Positions 38,554 to 46,739 of a stretch of 64,000 nucleotides of DNA are shown here, piece by piece. The stretch lies in contig NZ_AUNB01000015.1 in the NCBI RefSeq assembly GCF_000714545.1, positions 1-64,000 of the forward strand. Reading direction: 5' to 3'. Each line of letters opens with the position of its first letter. Position 1 is the first letter of the stretch. The notes under the pieces are model-generated. The model ran no database searches and was not told the origin of the DNA. It saw nothing but the letters and a program-made list of their open reading frames with translations. The stretch is from Thioclava indica (GTDB lineage Bacteria > Pseudomonadota > Alphaproteobacteria > Rhodobacterales > Rhodobacteraceae). The translations under genes were made by a program, and so were the position numbers.

Positions 38554-39177
38554 TTACCATTTTTTCAGATGTTTTTTCTGCAACTCCTGCTTGAGCCTGT
38601 AGCGACCCCACCAAGACCTGATTTGCGTCGCATAAAGCGTCTTCGGCCGGATATGGCATTTGTCTCCGGCACACTCGACGTAAAATTGCCGTTTGGATGC
38701 CACGACGGCGGAACTTGCGCTCGAGAGCGCTGCAACCTTTACCTCTACGCGGTTGATTGCGCCGGCATCCAGATCGTCCGAGGTATTCCACCGGGCACGC
38801 TTCAGAAGATCTTCGAAACAGCCGATATCGATAAACTCCCCGCTTTTCAGAGGGCCCTGAAAGGTGGTTGCACTCGGGTTGGACAGATCTTCTTTCGCCA
38901 TCTCGGTGCGATCAGCGATGGAGGTCTCGCGTTCACCGTCTCTGGACCAAATGGTCAACAGGATTTCAAGGATGTAGATCGGCTCGAAACCGAGATTGCT
39001 GATGAAGGCGCGGGCATCCAGACTTTGACTGCCGCCTAGGTGTATCAAAATTTCGGTGCGGCGTTGGCGCCGCAATCCTGACACAAGGATCTGCAGATAG
39101 ACCAGCCAGACCAGGGCAGTGATCGCACCTACGGTCGCCTGCAGGGGGGGTGCATTCTCGGACAGCCAGTTCCACAT
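38554..39177 (-). CDS. Hypothetical protein with one N-terminal membrane helix
   Basis: Protein of 207 residues. Residues about 12-35 (LQATVGAITALVWLVYLQILVSGL) form a membrane anchor followed by a basic RRQRR, so the bulk should be cytoplasmic. The rest is soluble, with no cysteine cluster or catalytic motif that I recognise, and ends in a basic tail. The frame on the opposite strand (38446-39039) was rejected because its composition is not protein-like. The gene sits alone in a region of IS debris. Confidence 0.6.
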   Translation of the reverse strand: MWNWLSENAPPLQATVGAITALVWLVYLQILVSGLRRQRRTEILIHLGGSQSLDARAFISNLGFEPIYILEILLTIWSRDGERETSIADRTEMAKEDLSNPSATTFQGPLKSGEFIDIGCFEDLLKRARWNTSDDLDAGAINRVEVKVAALSSASSAVVASKRQFYVECAGDKCHIRPKTLYATQIRSWWGRYRLKQELQKKHLKKW

Positions 39178-39292
39178 GATGCCTCACAAACTGAAGGGAG
39201 CTTTTCGAAAGGAACAGGATAGACCGTAACCGACCACGTGGAAATGGCGGCTTTCTAAGGGAACCGCCACCGATGTGTCTGCGGTGTGCTCT

Positions 39293-39505
39293 TCAAATCC
39301 AGGAGTGTGGAACGCCGTAATGATCATATGTCCGGCGCTCCCAGTCCCGATCCGAATACCAGTTGTCGTCACGGGCGGGCGCGCCCTTGACATTTTGCTC
39401 CGTGATATCCGTCACGAAGCCGTTCTTGGACGTATCGTAACGTAGTTTTCCCCACGCCATCAACAGAGCCGCACAGAAGGGCAGTCCGACCACTACCCGA
39501 TCCAC
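39293..39505 (-). CDS. Possible small hypothetical protein (70 aa)
   Basis: A 70-codon frame, MDRVVVGLPFCAALLMAWGKL followed by a polar tyrosine- and tryptophan-containing tail (YSDRDWERRTYDHYG). The first 18 residues could be a signal or membrane segment. Weak support: no family match known to me and no clear ribosome binding site checked. Confidence 0.3.
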   Translation of the reverse strand: MDRVVVGLPFCAALLMAWGKLRYDTSKNGFVTDITEQNVKGAPARDDNWYSDRDWERRTYDHYGVPHSWI

Positions 39506-39627
39506 CGGTGCGTGAAAGCGCGCCAGCGGGTGTCACGGCTGTCGCGAAGGGTCTTGGCTTGCCAAGAAGTGATACGCATCGCATGATACAGGGGGAGATC
39601 GACGCAATGGGAGAATGGGAGAACGGC

Positions 39628-40062
39628 ATGAACTCACGTATTTTTGGTGCAGCGCTGCTGGGGTTAAGCCTCGTTGCTGCGCCAGTTTTCGCTGATCCGG
39701 CGAAGGTCGCGATCCATGTGGACGAGGAAAGCATTCAGACAATGAATATGGCGCTGAACAATGCCGCCAACATCGCCAAACACTACGAAAGCCTGGGCCA
39801 AGAGGTGGCGATTGAGATCGTGACATACGGTCCCGGCCTCCATATGCTGCGTGAGGACACATCCCCGGTGGCGGACCGGATCGAAGTCATGGCGCTAGAG
39901 CTGGACAACATCACCTTTTCAGCGTGCCTCAACACGGTGGAGGCTATGACCCAGAAGGAACGCAAGGATGTGCCTCTCGTGAGCGAAGCCGAAGTTGTCC
40001 CGTCTGGCGCTGTTCGATTGATGGAGTTGCAGGCGGACGGTTATGCATATCTGCGGCCATAA
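39628..40062 (+). CDS. Secreted DsrE/DsrF-like family protein
   Basis: Protein of 144 residues with an N-terminal signal peptide (MNSRIFGAALLGLSLVAAPVFA, cleavage after AFA-like VFA) and a DsrE-like alpha/beta domain (KVAIHVDEESIQTMNMALNNA, then EIVTYGPGLHML). DsrE-fold proteins handle sulfur relay in the cytoplasm, but the exported versions have no settled role. One cysteine (in SACLNTVEAM) lies at the position of the usual DsrE cysteine. The ATG at 39628 is chosen since it starts the signal peptide. Its neighbours give no clue. Confidence 0.78.
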   Translation: MNSRIFGAALLGLSLVAAPVFADPAKVAIHVDEESIQTMNMALNNAANIAKHYESLGQEVAIEIVTYGPGLHMLREDTSPVADRIEVMALELDNITFSACLNTVEAMTQKERKDVPLVSEAEVVPSGAVRLMELQADGYAYLRP

Positions 40063-40219
40063 GGGATAAGGGCGCGTTGCAGTAACCCGGCGGGGATTAC
40101 AGGTTAATTCGGGCATCTGATCGGACGGGGCTGTCAGGTTAAGCTGCTCTTTCTTTGAGAATTTGCCCAACGGGCCAGAAAATCGCCATGCTACCCGACG
40201 AGTGTAGCGCTTGTGACCC

Positions 40220-40405
40220 TTTTTCCTGCGCGGCCCATATTGGCAGAAGCTGATCGAAAGCAGAGGTGGGAGCTCAGCCGAAGCCTACTTGTGGTGCTTC
40301 GCCCACAACCCCCGCATCCTCCAGCTGCTCCCGATCGGGAAGATCGCGAAGGCTCTCCAAATCGAACACGACGAGGAACTGCTCGGTCGGGCGTTGTCAC
40401 CTTAA
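40220..40405 (+). pseudogene. C-terminal remnant of an unrecognised gene
   Basis: A reading frame without a usable start encodes a protein-like C terminus (WQKLIESRGGSSAEAYLW, then HNPRILQLLPIGKIAKALQ) and ends at a TAA at 40403-40405. A stop lies just upstream at 40214. It looks like the tail of a displaced gene next to the IS6 remnant. I do not recognise the family. Confidence 0.35.
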
Positions 40406-40440
40406 CGGCGTGACCAAGGAGAAATCCTGATGTCCGTGTT

Positions 40441-41160
40441 TCAAGCTGCCCGTGTGACGGCATTCCAGGCGTCGAAAGCCTCGAGACGGTGGTATCGAAT
40501 TGTTAAGGCTGAGCGACGACGGGCCGGAACGCAGAAGCAATTTCGGATGGCAGAGTAGATTGATACGAACCTCTGCAGACTTTCAGGCGAACGATATACC
40601 TGCATCGCCCTTTCCCGTTTTCGCAATGGCAAGTGGCTGTTCTCCGCCCGATTGTTGAGGCCTTTGTGCGACCGATGCTCAACGCTCGGCACCATCTCAC
40701 GCTTGGCTGCACCATAGGACCTCGGTTTGTCGGTGATAAACGTTTTGGCGTCCGCTTCTGTCTCTTCATCAACCTGTGCAGCAGGCGTTTCGCTGCTTTC
40801 TTGTCGCGCTTTCGTTGAAGGATTTCATCCAAAACTACGCCGTTCTGATCAACAGCACGCCACAGCCAGAGTTTCCTGCCTTTGACGTTCACGGCAACTT
40901 CGTCCAGATGCCAGATGTCGCCGGGCAGTGGTTGTCGGCAGCGCATTCTGCGCGCGATGGATGGGCCAAATTTCGCAACCCATCTGCGGATGGTCTCGTA
41001 TGAAACATCAATCCCTCGTTCCAGAAACATCTCCTCCTTCTCGCGCATTTTGCAAATGCGCTGTCAGGCAACGCAACCTCGCGAAGGCTGAGGTTGAAAC
41101 GACAATACAGCCAAACAGCGTGAGTGATAATCGCTGGTGGAAATCCCCTCTCATCGCTGC
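40441..41160 (-). pseudogene. IS6-family transposase, broken by at least two frameshifts
   Basis: Pieces of one transposase lie in three frames. The 5' part reads AVWLYCRFNLSLREVAL (about 41050-41130), the middle MREKEEMFLERGIDVSYETIRRWVAKFGP with the DDE aspartate in WHLDEVAVNVKGRKLWLWRAVDQ (40700-41048), and the 3' part RAENSHLPLRKRERAMQ to the end (40441-40695). Frames change near 41050 and near 40700. The family is IS6 (IS240-like), different from the element at 56142. The element is inactive; I could not define its ends. Confidence 0.75.
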
Positions 41161-41461
41161 TAGCAGCGACTGTCGGGCAATGGATGGCGCTTGTAGCCGA
41201 TTGATTGTGTGCTCATCCGAGATGCCTACGAGCAAATGTTGGCGTCGGCAACACGGGTAGGTTTATGTGACAACACCCCCAAATCAGCCCCATAAGTGCT
41301 GACGTCAGACACGCTTTCGATCTGTCATAGTCGATCCCGATGAGGTGCGCCGTGCCGCAGAAGAAATTGACGGCGAGCTGGAATTTCATACGCGCAGCAC
41401 GGACCGCTTCATCACTCAACTGGTGCCTCATGTCGCGAGCGGGGGGGCATCAATTGGAAGA
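41161..41461. other. Region between the IS6 remnant and the amidohydrolase gene
   Basis: No supported gene. A plus-strand frame around 41319-41460 (VDPDEVRRAAEEIDGELEF) has protein-like composition but no start, and runs antisense into the amidohydrolase gene; it may be another remnant. Confidence 0.35.
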
Positions 41462-42334
41462 TTAGAACTCATAGAGAAATTCGGGGTTAGCAGACATGAT
41501 CCGGTGTCGCGCGACGTCACTAGACACTGCGCGGTAAAGCGCATCCAGAAGTTTTCCAGGGTCCGGCGTTATCGCATCTGCCATCATCAAATAAGGCCAG
41601 TCGCTGCCCCAGAGGCACCGTTCCGAGTTGGCTTCTGCCAAAGACGCTATATGCGCATCGGCTTGGTCGTAAGGGGCGTTACAAAATCGAAAACAGCCGG
41701 ATAGCTTGACCCAAGCAGCCCCTTCTTGCACAAGTTGCCGCAAAAGAATGAAGCCGGGGTCATTCACGCCCCGAGATAGATCGGGCCAGCCAAAATGGTC
41801 CAAAACCACCGGAACCGGCATTGCGCGGATGTCATCGGCCAACTCCGCCATATGGTCATGTGAGTTGATCAACATTTGGACGTGCATACCACGATCTTTC
41901 AACCGGTTGGCCATAGCCTTTGCTCCGCCCCATGACATGACGCCACCGTGAACGTAGTTCATTCTGACCCCCATAATGCCGGCATCCCGCAAACTGTCCA
42001 GTTCTGGGTCGGTGACAGCATCGGGAACCACTGCAACGCCACGATAGTTATCTGCACCCATCTCTTGAATAGTGCGCGCGACGATAGAGTTATCCGTGCC
42101 ATAAAGGATGGATTGCACCACCACTCCGCGTGACAGTCCGAGCACATTCATCTGATTGCGCAGGCGGCCTAGCCAGTCCAGATAGGTGCCATCCGAAGGG
42201 TCTTCGACACGATGGGCATAGCGCTCGAACTCTCCTTCTCCGGCGACGATATGGAAATGCGAGTCGCAGGCATTGGATGGTGGTGATACTATCGGCGCGG
42301 ACGGGGACAATGGTGGAGTGGCTTTGGGTATCAT
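41462..42334 (-). CDS. Amidohydrolase family 2 lactonase (2-pyrone-4,6-dicarboxylate hydrolase-like)
   Basis: TIM-barrel metal hydrolase of 290 residues. The N-terminal CDSHFHI motif, a VLDHFGWPD strand and the C-terminal CLWGSDWPYL with the catalytic Asp place it with 2-pyrone-4,6-dicarboxylate lactonase, galactarolactone isomerase and fuconolactonase relatives. It probably hydrolyses a lactone or opens a cyclic ester. The ATG at 42334, with AGAAGAG upstream, is chosen over a GTG at 42376. It is divergent from a lacI-type gene and shares the TTGCA-type operators with it. The substrate is unknown; it may feed the pathway encoded downstream of the regulator. Confidence 0.82.
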   Translation of the reverse strand: MIPKATPPLSPSAPIVSPPSNACDSHFHIVAGEGEFERYAHRVEDPSDGTYLDWLGRLRNQMNVLGLSRGVVVQSILYGTDNSIVARTIQEMGADNYRGVAVVPDAVTDPELDSLRDAGIMGVRMNYVHGGVMSWGGAKAMANRLKDRGMHVQMLINSHDHMAELADDIRAMPVPVVLDHFGWPDLSRGVNDPGFILLRQLVQEGAAWVKLSGCFRFCNAPYDQADAHIASLAEANSERCLWGSDWPYLMMADAITPDPGKLLDALYRAVSSDVARHRIMSANPEFLYEF

Positions 42335-42382
42335 GGTGCTATCTCTTCTGGGAGCGGGGCGTGAGTTAATTTCCACTCATAA

Positions 42383-42407
42383 TTGCACAGCATTGCAAAT
42401 TGTGCAA
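42383..42407. promoter_or_regulatory. Overlapping LacI-type operators
   Basis: Two overlapping palindromes, TTGCACAGCATTGCAA (42383-42398) and TTGCAAATTGTGCAA (42393-42407), share the half-sites TTGCA and TGCAA. They lie between the divergent amidohydrolase and lacI-type genes. The same half-sites recur before the transporter operon, which supports regulation by the LacI protein. Confidence 0.6.
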
Positions 42408-42443
42408 TCTGAATTGAGCGAGCGGTTCTTAGGGTAATTGCAA

Positions 42444-43499
42444 ATGTCAGATCAAACAAAAAAGAGAACGCGTGGACGCGGTAAATCTATCGGCCCAACA
42501 AGCTCGGACGTCGCCGAACTGGCGGGCGTTTCGCGATCAACAGTTAGTCGGACCTTCACTCCGAACACCAGCGTTGATCCCGAAACGAAGGCACGCGTGA
42601 TGCAGGTGGCGCAACAGCTGGGGTATGCCCCACACCAAGTGGCACGCAGTCTTATCTCTGGTCGCAGCGATACAATTGGGTTGGTTCTGGCGAGCCCGAG
42701 TAACCCGTTCTATGGGCTCGTTCTTGAAGGCTTCTTGCAGCATTTTCAGCGCCACAATCTTCGGGTGATGTGCTACCTGGCCCCAACGCTTGACGACGTG
42801 GAGATCGGGATGCGTGCCATGCTACAGTACAAGGTGGATGCTATGATTGTGGCGGCTTCTGGGTTGACCTCGGAGGCGGTCACTGATTGTCGCCGAAACG
42901 GCGTTCCAGTCATTTTATTTAACCGCTCCATCTCCTCGGAGAGTGTCCCCACGGTGCAGACGGACAACGTTCGTAGCTCGAAAATGATGGCGGAATTTCT
43001 GGTGCGCGGTGGCCATTCCTCTATCGCTTACGTCAACGGTCTCGAGATGTCTTCGACCAACCGTGACCGTTTGCGGGGCTTTACTGAGGGGTTGGCCCAG
43101 ATGGGTCTAGAGCCGCCAATCCAAGAATATGGAGATTTCTCCTATGAGGGTGGGCGCGAGGCCGCAAAGCGTTTGATGATGTCGGCTACGCCGCCGGATG
43201 CAATTTTTTGCGCGAATGATGTGATGGCGCTTGGGGTCTTGGATTGCCTCAAAAATGAACTTGGAATTTCGGTGCCGGACGATGTTAGCGTGACGGGATT
43301 TGACGATATCCCAATGGCGGGCTGGTCGAGCTTCAATCTTACGACCGTGCGCCAGCGCAGGACGCAGATGATCGTTGCCGCTATAGATTTGCTGGATCAA
43401 CTCTTGGCTGGCGAAGTTGTTGAGGCGCCAACGGTACTGATTGAGGGGCGCCTGATTCTGCGTGGGTCTGCGCGCCTGCCCTCTTCCTTGCCTAGCTAG
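42444..43499 (+). CDS. LacI family transcriptional regulator
   Basis: Regulator of 351 residues. The DNA-binding head (PTSSDVAELAGVSRSTVSRTF, about residues 15-36) and hinge (LGYAPHQVARSLISGRSDTIGLV) are typical, followed by a periplasmic-binding-protein-like ligand domain (CANDVMALGVLDCLK, GFDDIPMAGW). The start at 42444 (MSDQTKK) is chosen over a TTG at 42438. It stands between the amidohydrolase and the TRAP/TAXI operon; the palindromes on both sides suggest autoregulation and control of the operon by a sugar-acid-like inducer. Confidence 0.92.
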   Translation: MSDQTKKRTRGRGKSIGPTSSDVAELAGVSRSTVSRTFTPNTSVDPETKARVMQVAQQLGYAPHQVARSLISGRSDTIGLVLASPSNPFYGLVLEGFLQHFQRHNLRVMCYLAPTLDDVEIGMRAMLQYKVDAMIVAASGLTSEAVTDCRRNGVPVILFNRSISSESVPTVQTDNVRSSKMMAEFLVRGGHSSIAYVNGLEMSSTNRDRLRGFTEGLAQMGLEPPIQEYGDFSYEGGREAAKRLMMSATPPDAIFCANDVMALGVLDCLKNELGISVPDDVSVTGFDDIPMAGWSSFNLTTVRQRRTQMIVAAIDLLDQLLAGEVVEAPTVLIEGRLILRGSARLPSSLPS

Positions 43500-43538
43500 C
43501 GCCTCCTGCAGGCAAGTTTTCCTCATGATTTCTAGATG

Positions 43539-43577
43539 TTGCGATTTGTGCAAACTTTATGTTGCATACGTGTGCAA
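43539..43577. promoter_or_regulatory. Two LacI-type operators before the transporter operon
   Basis: TTGCGATTTGTGCAA at 43539-43553 and TTGCATACGTGTGCAA at 43562-43577 carry the same TTGCA/TGCAA half-sites as the sites at 42383-42407, 23-24 bases apart centre to centre. They sit 78-116 bases before the first structural gene. A further half-site TTGCAC is at 43594-43599. Confidence 0.6.
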
Positions 43578-43654
43578 TAATATGCGTTAGTTGTTGCACA
43601 CGACTTTAAATAGCCACCTTGTGGTGGCGTAACATGACCTTGAGGAGGAGATTC

Positions 43655-44734
43655 ATGTTGGAGAAGTTGCTTTCCCATTGCGGGAGCGGTTTTGCGGTTT
43701 CCGCGATTGCATTGGCCGCTGCACTTTCGTCGGTGACGCCCGTTTCAGCGCAAGAAGCGTTCCATCTGGACATGCCTACGAACATGTCGCGAAACTCGTA
43801 TCTTGGCGAAATGGCTCAGCGTATGACTGATGACATTCGTCTGGCGACAGGGGGCGATATCGACCTGAAATTTCACGAAGATGGCGAGCTGATCCCGGTC
43901 CCTGAAATCCTGAACGCTGTGTCTACCGGGGCAGTTCCAGCTGCGTTCACTTGGACCGGCTTTTTTGGTGGAACAATTCCCGTTGGCAAATACTTTGCTG
44001 GCACGCCGTTTGGTCCGGATACCGAAGTGCTGGCATCTTGGATCTGGGAGGGTGGCGGGCTTGATATCCTGCAAAAGGGTTTTGATCCGATTGGTGTTCA
44101 GATCCTGCCTTGTGCCGCACAGCCCCGTGAATCCGGCGGCTATTACAACAAAGAAATGGACAGCCTTGAGGCCTATCAGGGCATGAAAATCCGGATGTCT
44201 GGTTGGGGTGGCGAAGTGCTGACCAAGCTTGGCGCGTCGGTGGTCGCATTGCCAGGAAGCGAGATTTATCTGGCGATGGAGCGCGGCCGGATTGATGCGA
44301 CGGAGTATGCGTCACCGCTGTTGGATGAAAGCCACAAGTTCTACAAGCTGGCTAAATACTACTATTTCCCGGGCTGGCATCAGTCCACCGCGTGGAACTC
44401 GTTGATCATTAACCAGAACACTTGGAACCAGTTCTCAGACGAACAAAAAGCGCAAGTCACGCTAGCGTGTCGTGCAACAGTGCAGCGTACTATGGCCGAA
44501 ACGATCCCTCTGCAGATTGATGCGCTGAACCGTATGAAAGCCGATGGCGACTTCGAAGTGCGTAAATTCTCGCCTGAACTGATCAAGCAGATCCACGCGG
44601 TTTGGCTTGAGGTTTTGGCAGAGAACCGCGCCAAGTACCCGCTGATCGACGAAGCGCATGCAAGCCTTCAAGAGCATGTGAAGCGGTACGCGCCGTGGAA
44701 CGAACTGCAGGCTTTGCCTGCCGGTCTGGAATAG
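43655..44734 (+). CDS. TRAP transporter solute-binding protein (DctP family)
   Basis: Periplasmic binding protein of 359 residues with a signal peptide (about residues 1-30, ending VTPVSAQ). The DctP fold is seen in LDMPTNMSRNSYLG, ILNAVSTGAVPAAF and GMKIRMSGWGGEVLTKLGAS, with the conserved arginine that binds a carboxylate in the KIRM segment. Start: AGGAGGAG lies 6 bases before the ATG at 43655, so upstream ATG codons are rejected. The subgroup resembles those that take up 2-oxo acids or sugar acids, or sulfonates. First gene of the operon. Confidence 0.9.
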   Translation: MLEKLLSHCGSGFAVSAIALAAALSSVTPVSAQEAFHLDMPTNMSRNSYLGEMAQRMTDDIRLATGGDIDLKFHEDGELIPVPEILNAVSTGAVPAAFTWTGFFGGTIPVGKYFAGTPFGPDTEVLASWIWEGGGLDILQKGFDPIGVQILPCAAQPRESGGYYNKEMDSLEAYQGMKIRMSGWGGEVLTKLGASVVALPGSEIYLAMERGRIDATEYASPLLDESHKFYKLAKYYYFPGWHQSTAWNSLIINQNTWNQFSDEQKAQVTLACRATVQRTMAETIPLQIDALNRMKADGDFEVRKFSPELIKQIHAVWLEVLAENRAKYPLIDEAHASLQEHVKRYAPWNELQALPAGLE

Positions 44735-44803
44735 GTCGAGCCAATCGCCTGCCGGGACGCGTGATAGGTCCCGGCAGACACCTAATTAGCATGGGAGGGG
44801 GAC

Positions 44804-45409
44804 ATGAGTGACGGGTTCGTCGAAAAATTCGCACGCGTTCTGGACCGCGTTGCGGAAATCATTGCGAGCATAGGAAAGCTGTCTTGCTGGTTGTTGATTC
44901 CGATCATCCTGTCGGTGCTGCTGTCCATACTGGGTGGTGTATTCCGGGTGACGCAATTTCTGGACTGGGAGGGGAGCATCCCGCTTTTCGGTTCGGGTTT
45001 GACGCTGAATTCGGTGTTGGAATTGCAATGGTATCTGTTCGGCGTTCTTCTGATGCTGACGGGTAGCTTTGCTCTTCACAGCGACCGCCATGTGCGTGTT
45101 GATGTGGTGTCATCGCGGTTCTCGCCTCGTTTTGCCTTGATTGTTGAAATTCTGGGCGACTTATTTTTCCTGCTGCCCCTATGCGTCATCCTAATTGACC
45201 GATCTTGGCCTTTGTTGGAAATGGCCTATCGAACAGGTGAACAGTCGAATGAGGACGGTCTTACACATCGCTGGTTGATCAAGATGTTTGTTCCAATTGG
45301 CTTCACGTTGTTGGCCTCCCTTGGGGTTACGCGCATCCTTCGGAACCTTTTGACATTAATGGGCGCTCCGGCACCTAAATCGCCCGCGGGAGATAATCAT
45401 GGAAGTTGA
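44804..45409 (+). CDS. TRAP transporter small membrane subunit (DctQ)
   Basis: Membrane protein of 201 residues with four hydrophobic helices (WLLIPIILSVLLSILGGVF, LQWYLFGVLLMLTGSFAL, LFFLLPLCVILI and FTLLASLGVTRIL). Small subunits of this type pair with DctM. The HVRVDV segment between helices is typical. It overlaps the DctM gene by 11 bases. Confidence 0.9.
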   Translation: MSDGFVEKFARVLDRVAEIIASIGKLSCWLLIPIILSVLLSILGGVFRVTQFLDWEGSIPLFGSGLTLNSVLELQWYLFGVLLMLTGSFALHSDRHVRVDVVSSRFSPRFALIVEILGDLFFLLPLCVILIDRSWPLLEMAYRTGEQSNEDGLTHRWLIKMFVPIGFTLLASLGVTRILRNLLTLMGAPAPKSPAGDNHGS

Positions 45410-46739
45410 ACTTCTGCCCATAATCATGGGGCTTTGCCTGATTGTAGGGACGTTTTCGGGCTATCCTGTAGCCTTGGTCCTTGGCGGTTTGGGCGTAGCC
45501 TTTCTCTTTATCGGTGGGCTGCCGATTTTCACGCTGCAACTCGCTGTATCCAGAATTTTCGGGATCATGAGCAACTGGTTGCTGTTGGCCATTCCGTTAT
45601 TCGTCTACATGGGCTTGATGCTGGACAGGTCCGGCATTGCCGCTAACCTGCTTTATTCGTTCGAACGCCTCTTGGGGGGAGTCCGTGGTGGACTGGGCAT
45701 TGCGGTCGCGCTGCTTGGCGTCGTCTTAGCGGCTTCTACCGGTATTGTGGGCGCATCGGTGGTCATGCTGGGCGTTCTGGCGCTGCCGGTTTTGCTGCGC
45801 GAAAACTATTCCCCACAATTGGCAACTGGCCTTGTCGCGGCCTCGGGCACTTTGGGTATTCTGATCCCGCCCTCGATCATGCTGGTGGTGCTTGGTTCCA
45901 TGTTGCAGGTGTCTGTGGGGGATTTGTTCAAGGCGGCGTTCTTGCCTGGCTTGCTGTTAAGCGTGCTTTACGTCGCATATATTTTAATCCTTGCGCGGGT
46001 GCGACCCGATATGGCGCCGCCGGTCACGTCGCGTGATCGCACGCCTGGTTGGCGCGCCGTTCTCGAACTGATGCGCGATCTTTCCGGCCCGCTGGTGCTT
46101 ATAGGGACGGTACTCGGTTCCATCCTCGCGGGTGTTGCCACCCCAACTGAAGCTGCGGCTTTGGGTGCGTTTGGGGCTACTTTGTTGGCGCTGATCGGCC
46201 GCAAACTTGATCTCAATGGCATGGGAGAGGTCGTTTACGAGACCGGGAAGATCACTGCGATGATCTTGTTCGTCTTGATCGGCGCGACCGTGTTTTCGGG
46301 CGTCTTCAAAGCATTGGGCGGCGACGAGATGATCCGCGACGCCGTAACTGGTACCGGTTTGAGCCCGTTCGGAATGATGGCTCTTTTCATGATCATCTTG
46401 TTCGTCCTCGGGTGTTTTCTTGAGTGGATTGAAATCACCTTCGTCGTGCTCCCCCTGTTTACACCCATCATCATAGATTTGGATTTTGGTCTGGGATTTA
46501 CACCAAACGAACAACTGATCTGGTTTGCCATTGCAGTAGCCGTAAATCTGCAAACCTCTTTCATGACACCGCCGTTCGGGTTCTCGCTTTTCTATGTCAA
46601 AGGCGTTGCACCTGAAGGCACAAGTATTGGGACGATCTACAAGGGTGCGGTTCCGTTTGTGGTGCTTCAACTGATTGGCTTGGCGAGCGTAATCTTTATT
46701 CCCTACCTGACTATTGGGATTGTGAGGGCACTAGGATGA
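45399..46739 (+). CDS. TRAP transporter large permease (DctM)
   Basis: Polytopic permease of 446 residues, with about twelve helices. Conserved DctM segments are ASTGIVGASVVMLGVLALP, GTLGILIPPSIMLV and the C-terminal NLQTSFMTPPFGFSLFYVKG. It uses a sodium gradient to move the acid delivered by the DctP protein. Its last four bases (ATGA) overlap the TAXI permease gene that follows, so a second transporter is translationally coupled to this one. Confidence 0.93.
   Translation: MEVELLPIIMGLCLIVGTFSGYPVALVLGGLGVAFLFIGGLPIFTLQLAVSRIFGIMSNWLLLAIPLFVYMGLMLDRSGIAANLLYSFERLLGGVRGGLGIAVALLGVVLAASTGIVGASVVMLGVLALPVLLRENYSPQLATGLVAASGTLGILIPPSIMLVVLGSMLQVSVGDLFKAAFLPGLLLSVLYVAYILILARVRPDMAPPVTSRDRTPGWRAVLELMRDLSGPLVLIGTVLGSILAGVATPTEAAALGAFGATLLALIGRKLDLNGMGEVVYETGKITAMILFVLIGATVFSGVFKALGGDEMIRDAVTGTGLSPFGMMALFMIILFVLGCFLEWIEITFVVLPLFTPIIIDLDFGLGFTPNEQLIWFAIAVAVNLQTSFMTPPFGFSLFYVKGVAPEGTSIGTIYKGAVPFVVLQLIGLASVIFIPYLTIGIVRALG

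Noticed and set aside
37910-38791. 293-codon minus-strand frame through the IS debris
   Set aside because: It runs across IS3 and IS5 fragments on the wrong strand and across two small genes. Only the short TPVLETP part is real, as the continuation of the frameshifted gene.
38446-39039. 197-codon plus-strand frame
   Set aside because: Opposite to the better-supported 207-residue protein with a membrane anchor.
41319-41460. Protein-like plus-strand frame before the amidohydrolase gene
   Set aside because: No start codon with a ribosome binding site, no recognisable family, and it continues antisense into a real gene; at most a remnant.
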